A stretch of 55,904 nucleotides of DNA, taken from JBBSHS01 sp038232515. GTDB taxonomy: Bacteria; Actinomycetota; Acidimicrobiia; Acidimicrobiales; JAUJNH01. The stretch lies in assembly GCA_038232515.1 (NCBI GenBank), contig JBBSHS010000005.1, forward strand, positions 1-55,904, written 5' to 3'. Positions within the stretch are counted from its first letter, which is position 1. The number at the start of each line of letters is the position of its first letter. The notes under the pieces were generated by a model. That model was given only the letters and a program-made list of their open reading frames with translations, was not told where the DNA came from and made no database searches. Positions 19,470 through 27,684 of this stretch are shown here, one piece after another. A program made the translations under genes and the position numbers.

Positions 19470-21476
19470 CTACGGGCCAGCCGGGCCGGCCGCCACATTG
19501 GCCAGCTGTGGTCCCAGCCAGCGCCAGGCCAGCTCAGCCCCGGCCTGGGTGAAGTGCACGCCGTCGCCCCTGAGCTCGGCCCCGTTCATCTGCTCCACGG
19601 CCCGGCCGCCCGGGCACAGGAAGCCGGCCAGGTCCACGGTCGCGACCTGCTGTGGGTGTCTGGCCGCCACGGCGGCGATCACGCCGTTGACGGCCGCGAT
19701 CCGCGAAGGGTCGTCGCGCTCGCTGGACCCGTCGCCCAGGCCAAGCCTGGGCTGGGCGAAGCACGGGACGTCGAGCATGGCCAGCCTGGCCCCCCCGGCC
19801 GTGACTATGCCCAGTCCCTCCTCCAGCTGGCCGGCGAGGTAGCTGCTCCATTCAGGCGTGCCCACCTTCAGCGTGCGGCCGTTGACCTCGCGGTCGAACA
19901 CCTCCCAGGCGCCGATGACCATCGCCACCACGTTCGGCCTGAACGTCTCCACGCCGGACCGCCACTCCTCCGGCCACTTGTCGCACGCCGGATTTGGAGG
20001 CAGAGCGTTGCCGCCGTAGAACGTCCGCCCGCCGCTGACACCACAGCCGAGCACGGCCTTGGTCTGTGCCGCGGCCCCGCCGACCAGATCGGGCCTGAAG
20101 TAGTAGCCGAGACTGAAGGCCACCGAGTCGCCCACTACCAGGATCCGCAGGTCCTTCATGGCCACCGGCGCCGGGGAAGAGGCGCCCATCGCCGCCCCGC
20201 CCGGGGTGGCCGTCGGTGGGACGGGTGGCGCCGGGAGGGCGGCCACGGTGTCGTGGGCCCCGCCCATGGCCGAAGCGGACAGAGGCGCCGATGGCGACAC
20301 CGCCCCGGGGCTGGCGAACAGGAACACGGCGGCCATGACGGCGACGGCCGCCGCCGTCAGGGCGGGGGTGGGCGCCGGCAGACGGCGCAGGGCGCCCCGG
20401 CGGACCGGGGTCTCGACCAGGTGCCAGGACAACGTGGCTGCCCCGAACGTGGCCGCCGACCGCACGAAGAGCAGCCGGGCCCCGGCCAGGCCTGTGCTGT
20501 CGGGCGTGAGCGCCAGGTACAGCGGCCAGTGCCACAGGTAAAGGCCGTAGGAGATCCGCCCCACCGCCCGGAGGGGGCGCAAGCTCAACGGGCTGCGGAC
20601 CGGGCCGCGGCCGGGCTGTATGGAGGCGGCGATCACGGTCGCGGCGGCCATGGCGGCGAGGGCGTAGCCACCATGGAAGAGCCAGCGATCGGAATCGCTG
20701 ACCATCGTGAACATCGCCAACAGGCAGATGGCGGCCGCCACGCCGCCAGCCTGGAGGCCGAGACGTGCGACACGGGGCCACGTGCGTCGGGCGAGGGGCA
20801 GCGCCATGGCCAGTACCGCTCCGGCCAGGAGTGCCTGCGCCCTGGTGTCGGTGCCGTAGTAGACCCGGGACGGGTCACCGGAGGCGGGGACCAGCCAGGC
20901 CATGAGCAGGGCCGAGCCGGTGGCCAGCGCCACCGCACCGGCCAACAGCGGCTTGGTGCGGCCCCGCAGCAGACGCAGGCCGGCGGCCACGGCCACGGGC
21001 CACACGAGGTACCACTGCTCCTCGATGGCCAGCGACCAGGTATGGCGCAGAGGCGACGGCAGGGCGAACTGGGCGAAGTACGACTGACCGCTGGCCACCA
21101 GGCGCCAGTTGGACACATAGAACAGGGCGGCTAGGCCATCGCCCCGCAGCATGGAGCGCTGCGACGGCGACGCCAGCACGGGAGCCAAGGCGGCCACGGC
21201 CACCAGCAGCACCAAGAGCGCAGGCAGCAACCGTCGGGCTCGACGGGTCCAGAACGCGGCCAGGTCGATCGATCCCTTCTGCTGCCACTCGGCCAGCAGC
21301 AGGGCGGTGATTAGGTAGCCGCTGAGGACGAAGAAGACGTCGACGCCCAGGAAGCCGCCTCGGGCCCACGTCACGCCGCCGTGGTACAGCAGCACCCAGA
21401 TCACGGCCACCCCTCGCAGCCCGTCGAGGGCCGGCTGCCAGGCCAGCCGGGTCGGAGCGGTCGACACCGGCGGCAT
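19470..21476 (-). CDS. Acyltransferase family 3 (OafA-like) with C-terminal SGNH domain
   Basis: 668 residues. The N-terminal half is the multipass acyltransferase-3 domain, with WQPALDGLRGVAVIWVLLYH at the start and SLAIEEQWYLVWP further on. The C-terminal third is an SGNH hydrolase-like domain with ILVVGDSVAF (block I, GDS) and DGVHFTQAGAELAW (block V, D..H). Such proteins O-acylate (often O-acetylate) extracellular or cell-wall glycans. The chosen start is ATG 21476; a GTG at 21545, overlapping the upstream gene, would add 23 residues. It fits the surrounding surface-glycan genes. Confidence 0.9.
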   Translation of the reverse strand: MPPVSTAPTRLAWQPALDGLRGVAVIWVLLYHGGVTWARGGFLGVDVFFVLSGYLITALLLAEWQQKGSIDLAAFWTRRARRLLPALLVLLVAVAALAPVLASPSQRSMLRGDGLAALFYVSNWRLVASGQSYFAQFALPSPLRHTWSLAIEEQWYLVWPVAVAAGLRLLRGRTKPLLAGAVALATGSALLMAWLVPASGDPSRVYYGTDTRAQALLAGAVLAMALPLARRTWPRVARLGLQAGGVAAAICLLAMFTMVSDSDRWLFHGGYALAAMAAATVIAASIQPGRGPVRSPLSLRPLRAVGRISYGLYLWHWPLYLALTPDSTGLAGARLLFVRSAATFGAATLSWHLVETPVRRGALRRLPAPTPALTAAAVAVMAAVFLFASPGAVSPSAPLSASAMGGAHDTVAALPAPPVPPTATPGGAAMGASSPAPVAMKDLRILVVGDSVAFSLGYYFRPDLVGGAAAQTKAVLGCGVSGGRTFYGGNALPPNPACDKWPEEWRSGVETFRPNVVAMVIGAWEVFDREVNGRTLKVGTPEWSSYLAGQLEEGLGIVTAGGARLAMLDVPCFAQPRLGLGDGSSERDDPSRIAAVNGVIAAVAARHPQQVATVDLAGFLCPGGRAVEQMNGAELRGDGVHFTQAGAELAWRWLGPQLANVAAGPAGP

Positions 21477-21532
21477 CACTCGGTCGCCTCGCTCGTCACC
21501 TCCGGTGGCGGGCCCGCGGGCCAGGAAGGTCC

Positions 21533-23563
21533 TCAATGCGGTGACGGGTGGCCCCGTCGGCCTCCGCCGGTCGTCGGTGTGTGGCAGGCGATGGCCGACA
21601 GTCTGACAGCCGCGATGGCGGCCACCAGAGCGCCCAGCGTGGCCGCGTCGACGGCCAGCACGACCAGGGCCGGCCAGTACCACAGCGGTCCTCGTCCCGC
21701 CGGCAGGCGCACCAGGCCCGCCCCGCTCCTGCCCGCCGCCCGCCGGCCCCGGGACCAGCCCCATGCCGCCGGCGCCGCCCACACCGCCGGTGGGGACGGG
21801 GCCAGGAGGTGCAGAGGTGCCACCACGTCGCGGAGAGCGACCAGCCGGCCTGCGCTGTCGACGACCGGGCCCCGCCAGGCGGTGACCGCGAACAGGTCGA
21901 GGGTGCCGCCCTGTATGACGGCCGTCAAGCCGGGATCGGTCCCCAGGGAGCCATACGTGCGCCAGTCGGCGGCGTGCAGCACCACCACCCAGCGGACACC
22001 GGCGACGGCCAGGCCGGCCCCGACCGGCCCCCCCGTGGTGGCCCGGGCCAGCAGCGCCACCACCATGGGTTCCCGGGGATCGTCGAGCTCACGGGCGCCG
22101 GCGCCCAGCTCGGGGTCCGACGAGGCCAGTACGTCGCCCCCCAGGTAGTCGGGCAGGGGGTTCAATGCCCGCCGGTTGCCGGCGATCGGTAGGTCGAGGT
22201 AGCGGTGATAGGGCAGGGCCAGCACCGTGCCCGGAGCGGACCGGATGGCGGCCCGGGCGGCGCTCCAGTCCGGCGGCATGGGGACGGCCTCCAGCTGGCC
22301 CCCGACCCCCCACAGGCCGGGAAGGGCCAGCACCAGGGTGGCCAGCATCGGGGTGGCGATGGCGGCCCATCTGGCCAGGGCCCGGACGGGCCCCTGAGCC
22401 GGAGGGCGGCCCCCGCCCTCGACCGCCAGGCGTCGCGCTCCGAGGGCGGCCGCCGGCGCCAGCCATACCAGCCCCAGCACGGCGAAGCGCTGGCTCTCGC
22501 GAAACGGCGCCCCGACCGCCGTCGCGGTCACGGCGTCGTACAGGGCCCGGGCGCCGGGGACGGCAGTGGCCATGGCCATGGCGAAGCCCAGACCGGCGAC
22601 CGCCGCAGCCCGCCATCTCCACGGCGGCGCCAGGGCGCGGGCACCGACCATGGCCAGCCCGAGAAGGCCGATGCCGAGCAGTGCGGTGCCCGGTCGGCTG
22701 TCCCCGCCAACCTGGGTCGGAGCCCGCCAGAAGCCGTGCCCGGCCACCACACCGGCCACCCCGACCAGGCCTCGGGCCCGCGTGGCAAATGCGGAGGCGC
22801 CCAGCAACTTGGGGCCGCTGAGGGCGACGACGATTCCGGGCACGGCCCATTGGAGCTGGGCCAGCACGGCGAGCGCCCCGCTCTTCAGTGACGACGTGGT
22901 GTGCTCCGCCACCACTCCGACGGCGACGACCAGCAGGCTCAAGATGCCGCCGACCGAGCCGGTGGCGCCCATGGCCACGGCCCAGACGAAGGTGCGGGGC
23001 TTGCTCTTCGACGGGACGAGGAGCGACGGAACGGCCCACGGCAGCACGGCAAAGGCGGCCAGGGCCGTCCATTCCCCTGAACCGACCCTGGTGAGCGTCA
23101 GGGGACTGAGGCTGTAGACGAGGCCCGAGGTCAGCTGCGTGGCCCACCCGGCCTCGCCCACCAGACGGGCTGCACCCGCGAACGCCAGCACCAGAGCCAG
23201 CCCGAGGAGCAGCTTGCCGGCCAGCGCCCCGCCCACCACCGTGGACGACCACGACAGGGCCAGGCCCAGGGGTACCCGTCTGGGCAACTCCGGGCCGAGG
23301 CCCCACACCCCGGCCGGGACGGGGACGCGGGGCACGAAGGCGGCGTCGAGCAGGAACACACTGCCCGGTGCCCATGCCGGCCCGAGCACGGCTGCGGCCA
23401 CAACCACGCCGACGGCCCACGACCACAGCGACGTTCGGGCCCGGCCACCGGTCACCGCCACCACCCGGGCGCCAGGCCGACCGTGGTGGGCAGCGGCCAA
23501 CGCCCGTAGGCTGTGAGTGGCATCAGGTGCCCCGACCCGGTGCGACCTTCTGCGATGGGCCAT
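21533..23563 (-). CDS. Large multipass membrane protein, GT-C-like (distantly AftD-like)
   Basis: About 676 residues with at least ten hydrophobic segments. GLVYSLSPLTLTRVGSGEW and the following FAVLPWAVPSLLV resemble the corresponding region of the AftD-like protein at 27346-31323. A soluble stretch follows, and a last membrane helix near the C-terminus. I therefore place it with GT-C-type glycan enzymes, with moderate confidence. ATG 23563 lies only five bases from the divergent ATG at 23569, so either promoters lie within coding sequence or the real start is further in (GTG 23464/23461, before TGGRARTSLWSW). It is 56 bases upstream of the acyltransferase gene. Confidence 0.65.
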   Translation of the reverse strand: MAHRRRSHRVGAPDATHSLRALAAAHHGRPGARVVAVTGGRARTSLWSWAVGVVVAAAVLGPAWAPGSVFLLDAAFVPRVPVPAGVWGLGPELPRRVPLGLALSWSSTVVGGALAGKLLLGLALVLAFAGAARLVGEAGWATQLTSGLVYSLSPLTLTRVGSGEWTALAAFAVLPWAVPSLLVPSKSKPRTFVWAVAMGATGSVGGILSLLVVAVGVVAEHTTSSLKSGALAVLAQLQWAVPGIVVALSGPKLLGASAFATRARGLVGVAGVVAGHGFWRAPTQVGGDSRPGTALLGIGLLGLAMVGARALAPPWRWRAAAVAGLGFAMAMATAVPGARALYDAVTATAVGAPFRESQRFAVLGLVWLAPAAALGARRLAVEGGGRPPAQGPVRALARWAAIATPMLATLVLALPGLWGVGGQLEAVPMPPDWSAARAAIRSAPGTVLALPYHRYLDLPIAGNRRALNPLPDYLGGDVLASSDPELGAGARELDDPREPMVVALLARATTGGPVGAGLAVAGVRWVVVLHAADWRTYGSLGTDPGLTAVIQGGTLDLFAVTAWRGPVVDSAGRLVALRDVVAPLHLLAPSPPAVWAAPAAWGWSRGRRAAGRSGAGLVRLPAGRGPLWYWPALVVLAVDAATLGALVAAIAAVRLSAIACHTPTTGGGRRGHPSPH

Positions 23564-23568
23564 CAGCC

Positions 23569-24756
23569 ATGACTTCTCCTGAGCAGCCCGAGCGCAGCCT
23601 GATTGCCGAGCTCGAACGCTCGTCCAACCCCTGCCTCCCTTCACTGCGCCAGAGCCTGGCCGTCGGGGGTTTGGCGCTGGGCCGCCTCACGCTGTCCGAG
23701 GCCAGCCATCTGGCGGGCATGACGAGCGAGCGCCTCGAGCAGATCGTGCCGGCGTCATCGGTGGCCGCCCCCGTCCCAGCTGCGCCAACCGGCCCCTCCG
23801 ACCCGGGATCACCTCCGCTGCTCTCGGTCGTCATCGCCGTTCTCGACGAACAGGACAACGTCACGGCGCTGCACGAGCAGTTGTCCGAGGTGCTCAGCGC
23901 ACTGGGTACCCACGAGATCATTTTCGTAGACGATGGCAGCCGCGATGCAACTGCCGCCGTCATCATGGCCCTACGCACGGACGATCCCAGTGTGAGGCTG
24001 CTGCGCTTGTCCCGCAACTTCGGCCACCAGGCCGCCCTCTCCGCCGGCCTCGACCACGCCCGTGGAGATGCGGTGGTGCTCATGGACGGCGACCTCCAGG
24101 ATCCTCCCCACCTCGTTACCGAACTGGTCGAGCAGTGGCGGGCCGGCAACCACGTGGTCTACGCGGTGCGGAAAAAGCGCCAGGAGGGCGTGTTCAAACG
24201 GTCGGCCTATTTTGTCTTCTACCGGCTCTTCAGTCGCCTGGCCCAGATGGAGGTTCCGCTCGATGCCGGCGACTACTGCCTCATCGACCGGAAGGTGGCC
24301 GACGTCCTACGCAACCTCCCGGAACGTCATCGCTTCCTCAGGGGGCTGCGCAGCTGGGCCGGATTCCGGCAGGTGGGCGTGCCCTACGAGCGGCCGGCCC
24401 GCCACGCCGGCCAGCCCAAGTACACCCTGCGCCGCCTGGTGGCCCTCGCCCTCGACGGACTCCTGGCCTTCTCGAGCGTGCCTCTGCACCTCGCCTCGTA
24501 CCTGGGGTTCTTCACCGCCGCCGCCGGGGTCGCCTACATCCTCATCGCCGTGTTCTACCGGCTCTTCGCCGGCTACGTCCCCGCCGGCTGGACCTCCATC
24601 ATCGCCATCGTCCTGACGGTAGGGGGGGCCCAGCTCATGTTGACCGGCGTGTTGGGCGAGTACCTGGCCCGTGTGTACGACGAGACCAAGGGACGGCCCC
24701 TGTACATCGTCGACCAGGCCTACGGGTTCGGCGGCCACACCACCCCCGGCGCCTGA
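23569..24756 (+). CDS. GT2 family polyprenyl-phosphate-type glycosyltransferase
   Basis: 395 residues. A GT-A domain begins at about residue 84 with LLSVVIAVLDEQDNV, then VDDGSRD, LSRNFGHQAALSAGLDHA and DGDLQDPP (DxD-type metal site). Two C-terminal membrane helices follow, as in DPM1/ArnC/GtrB enzymes that load a sugar onto a polyprenyl phosphate. The first ~75 residues are an extra, mostly helical part (RSLIAELERSSNPC...LTLSEASHLAGM) that I do not recognise. The stop and next start share one base (TGATG). It probably makes the lipid-linked donor for the GT-C enzymes nearby. Confidence 0.9.
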   Translation: MTSPEQPERSLIAELERSSNPCLPSLRQSLAVGGLALGRLTLSEASHLAGMTSERLEQIVPASSVAAPVPAAPTGPSDPGSPPLLSVVIAVLDEQDNVTALHEQLSEVLSALGTHEIIFVDDGSRDATAAVIMALRTDDPSVRLLRLSRNFGHQAALSAGLDHARGDAVVLMDGDLQDPPHLVTELVEQWRAGNHVVYAVRKKRQEGVFKRSAYFVFYRLFSRLAQMEVPLDAGDYCLIDRKVADVLRNLPERHRFLRGLRSWAGFRQVGVPYERPARHAGQPKYTLRRLVALALDGLLAFSSVPLHLASYLGFFTAAAGVAYILIAVFYRLFAGYVPAGWTSIIAIVLTVGGAQLMLTGVLGEYLARVYDETKGRPLYIVDQAYGFGGHTTPGA

Positions 24757-25526
24757 TGGACGACTCCCTGCAGCAGCAGTTCGCGCAGATCGAAGCCGTC
24801 CATTGGTGGTTCCAGGGGCGTCGCCACATCGTGGGCACGGTCATCGCCCCTTACCTGCCGCTGGAGACCAGCCCCGGCCAACGGCCGAGGATCTTCGACG
24901 TCGGATGCGGTACCGGAGAGATGCTCGACATGCTCAGCGCCTCCGGAACCGTGGCCGCCATCGACGTCTCCGAACAAGCAGTTCAGCGCTGCAAACAGCG
25001 TTTCGGGGATGTCGTGGCCGTCGCCGTCGGCCGTGTGCCCGACGATCTCCCCACTCGGGGCAGCGCCGACGTGCTGACCGCGTTCGACGTGATCGAGCAC
25101 CTTGACGACGACGGCAAGGCGCTACGGGGGTTCCATCGCAGCCTGTCTGACGGCGGGACCCTCGTCGTCACCGTTCCCGCCCTGAACCTGCTCTGGGGCC
25201 CCCACGATGTCTTGAATCACCACCGGCGCCGCTACACCCGTTCGCAGCTGCGCCAGCGGCTCGAGGATGCCGGTTTCGCCGTCATCCGGATCTCCTACTT
25301 CAACACCTGGTTGTTCCCGGTCGTGGCCATGGTGCGGGCGACGCGGCGGCTACGGAACCGGGGCGAACAGCCCGAGGCGGCATCGGACTTCACCATGCCG
25401 TCGCCTCTGGTGAACCGATTCCTCCTGGCCCTGTTCTCATCCGAGGCGGCCGTGCTGCGCCGGTGCTCGCTGCCCATAGGGGTCTCGCTGCTGGCGGTGT
25501 GCCGCAAGCCAGCCGGGCAAGGGTGA
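24756..25526 (+). CDS. SAM-dependent methyltransferase
   Basis: 256 residues. Class I methyltransferase with motif I IFDVGCGTGEML, acidic strand-2 end AAIDVSE and LTAFDVIEHLDDDG. The N-terminal HWWFQGRR element is common in methyltransferases of polysaccharide loci. ATG 24756 overlaps the GT2 stop. The next gene starts at GTG 25523 within its last codons, so the four genes 23569-27684 form a tightly coupled unit. The likely substrate is a sugar or lipid-linked sugar, inferred from the neighbours only. Confidence 0.88.
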   Translation: MDDSLQQQFAQIEAVHWWFQGRRHIVGTVIAPYLPLETSPGQRPRIFDVGCGTGEMLDMLSASGTVAAIDVSEQAVQRCKQRFGDVVAVAVGRVPDDLPTRGSADVLTAFDVIEHLDDDGKALRGFHRSLSDGGTLVVTVPALNLLWGPHDVLNHHRRRYTRSQLRQRLEDAGFAVIRISYFNTWLFPVVAMVRATRRLRNRGEQPEAASDFTMPSPLVNRFLLALFSSEAAVLRRCSLPIGVSLLAVCRKPAGQG

Positions 25527-26962
25527 CCCGGGGGGCGCCCCCGACGACTGCGCTACGTCGCAGCGCACCTCTGGCCGTTGCCGCCCTGGTGGCCAACGGG
25601 TCCAACGTCGTCGTCACCGTACTGGTCGCCCACCTTCTGAGCACCCGCGGCTACGGCGCCCTGGTCCAGCTCCTCGCCGTCTTCCTGGTCCTGTCCATGC
25701 CCGGCTCAGCCCTGGGCGTGGCCGTCGTCCGCCGGGTGGCCGCATGGGGCGCGGCCGGGTCGCATCATGAGCTCAGCGGCTGGATCAGCACGGTGCGCCA
25801 TGCCGGCACGGGCGTCGTGGTCGCGGTGGGCGTCCCGGCCTGGTTGGCACGCGGCTGGCTGGCCCAGCAGCTCTCGCTCCCGAGTCCCGACGGGCTCGTG
25901 GACGTGGTCGTGGCCGGCGTCCTCTGGGCGGTGCTGGCCGTCGAGCGTGGCCTCCTGCAGAGCCGCCACGCCTATCGAGCCCTGGCCGTCAACATGTGCC
26001 TCGAAGCCGGCGTGCGGGCCGCGGCCACCATCGGGCTGGTCGTCGCCGGCCTGGGTGTCGAGGGCGCCGCTCTGGCCTTGACGAGCGCCATGGTGCTGTC
26101 CGTCATCGGAGCCCGCTGGTCCTTGGCCTCCGGCGACGTCGGCCCGGGCGGCCCTGTGAGCGGGGACCTGGGCCCGAGCGGCCCGCCGAGCCGGGCCCCG
26201 GTCGACATGGTGGTCGAACAGGACAGCGTCCCTCTCAGCCTCCAGGCTGCGGAGCGGCGGCCACGAACCGGGCACCTGGCTGCCGATCTGGTCACGGCGC
26301 TGGGTGCCCTCGGTCTGCTGGCCGTCCTCCAGAATCTCGACGTCCTGGTCCTCGGTCGTGAGGCGCCGGCGGTGATGGGCGCCTACGGAGCCGTGTCGGT
26401 CACCGCCAAGGCCGTCGTCTTCGCCGCACTGGTGCTGTGCGGCTACCTGCTACCCGAGGCGGTGGCCCGCTTTTACCGGGGTGATCACGCCCTGCGCCAA
26501 CTCGGCGCGGCCCTGGTCCTGGTGGCTGCGCCCACCGCCGCATTGACCACGATGGCCACCATTTTCCCCAAGATGCTCCTCGGCGTCGTCTACGGCCCCG
26601 ACAAGACCGGCGGTGCTGCGGCCCTGGCTCCTCTGGCCCTGGCCATGGGTTGCCTGGCGTCCACGGTGCTGTTCACCCACTATCTGCTGGGCATCGGCCG
26701 TCGTCGTGTCGTGGCCGTGCTGGCGGTGGGGACGGCAGCCTTGGCGTCTGCGCTCATCTCCAGCCACGGCCGCATGGTCGCAACCGCCCGGGCCGAGTTC
26801 CTGTGCCAGTCGGGCCTGGCCGCGGTGCTCGGCTTCCTCGCCGTGACCGCCCACCGGCCGCCACGCGGCAGAGCAGGGCCCCGCGACACGCCGGTGGCGG
26901 CGGCGGCGACACCAGGGCCGGAGCGGCTCCTACGGCCGACGACAGGGCCCGAGCGGCCGTGA
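25523..26962 (+). CDS. Wzx-like polysaccharide flippase / MATE-fold membrane transporter
   Basis: 479 residues, about twelve hydrophobic segments. The first helix region LAVAALVANGSNVVVTVLVA followed by HLLSTRGYGALVQLLAVFLV is typical of Wzx/RfbX proteins that flip lipid-linked oligosaccharides. The mid loop (about residues 205-255) is long and hydrophilic. GTG 25523 overlaps the methyltransferase stop as GTGA, and its own stop overlaps the next GTG in the same way. It probably moves the lipid-linked glycan made by the surrounding enzymes across the membrane. Confidence 0.8.
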   Translation: MTRGAPPTTALRRSAPLAVAALVANGSNVVVTVLVAHLLSTRGYGALVQLLAVFLVLSMPGSALGVAVVRRVAAWGAAGSHHELSGWISTVRHAGTGVVVAVGVPAWLARGWLAQQLSLPSPDGLVDVVVAGVLWAVLAVERGLLQSRHAYRALAVNMCLEAGVRAAATIGLVVAGLGVEGAALALTSAMVLSVIGARWSLASGDVGPGGPVSGDLGPSGPPSRAPVDMVVEQDSVPLSLQAAERRPRTGHLAADLVTALGALGLLAVLQNLDVLVLGREAPAVMGAYGAVSVTAKAVVFAALVLCGYLLPEAVARFYRGDHALRQLGAALVLVAAPTAALTTMATIFPKMLLGVVYGPDKTGGAAALAPLALAMGCLASTVLFTHYLLGIGRRRVVAVLAVGTAALASALISSHGRMVATARAEFLCQSGLAAVLGFLAVTAHRPPRGRAGPRDTPVAAAATPGPERLLRPTTGPERP

Positions 26963-27684
26963 CGTCGCTGCGTCGCTTCTACGAGAGCGCCGACCGCAGC
27001 GGCGCGCCCGGCCCCGACCGTGTGGCCGCCCAGTTGGGGCAGTTGGACTCGGTGCCCCGGCCTGCTAGGGCACGGCTGCGGATGCTCGACCTGGGATGCG
27101 GCGACGGCACGCTGAGCGTGCTGGCGGCGGCCAGGGCCCGACCCGCGGTGGTCGTGGCCGTCGACTGGAACTGGGCCGACGCGGCAGCAGCCGGCTCGAA
27201 GGGCGTCATCGCCGTCCAGGCCGGTGTCGACGAGGTCGGGCTCCCGTTCCGGTCCGGGACCTTCGACGTGGTCCTCATGAGCGAGGTCATCGAGCACCTG
27301 GTCGATCCCGACCTGGCCCTGGCCGAGGCCCGCCGGGTCCTGGGGTCAGGCGGGGTCCTTCTGCTGTCGACCCCGAACCTGGCCGCCTGGTTCAACCGTC
27401 TGCTGCTGCTGGCCGGTGTGCAGCCCGTCTTCTCCGAGGTCAGCCGGATGGGGATCTTCGGCCGCCCCGGCCACGTCGTCGTGGGCCATCTCCGGTTGTT
27501 CACGGCCCGGGCCCTGCGAGAGCTGCTCGAGGCGCACGGGTTCGTCGAGGTGTCCCTGGCCGGGGCGTCCTACCACGACATCCCGCGCTGTGCCCGCTGG
27601 TTCGACCGGCTGGTGGCCCGCCGGCCCAGCGTCGCCGCCATCATCCTGGCCCGGGCCGGTGTCGGCGACGGGCCTGGCCGGTGA
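26959..27684 (+). CDS. SAM-dependent methyltransferase
   Basis: 241 residues with class I motifs MLDLGCGDGTLSVL, VVAVDWNWAD and VVLMSEVIEHLVDPD, then the post-motif strand GGVLLLSTPNLAAWFN. It belongs to the type-11/type-12-like methyltransferases common in surface-glycan loci. The GTG 26959 overlaps the flippase stop. Its last 339 bases are antisense to the 3' end of the open frame of the AftD-like gene on the other strand. The methyltransferase sequence here is the convincing one. Confidence 0.85.
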   Translation: MTSLRRFYESADRSGAPGPDRVAAQLGQLDSVPRPARARLRMLDLGCGDGTLSVLAAARARPAVVVAVDWNWADAAAAGSKGVIAVQAGVDEVGLPFRSGTFDVVLMSEVIEHLVDPDLALAEARRVLGSGGVLLLSTPNLAAWFNRLLLLAGVQPVFSEVSRMGIFGRPGHVVVGHLRLFTARALRELLEAHGFVEVSLAGASYHDIPRCARWFDRLVARRPSVAAIILARAGVGDGPGR

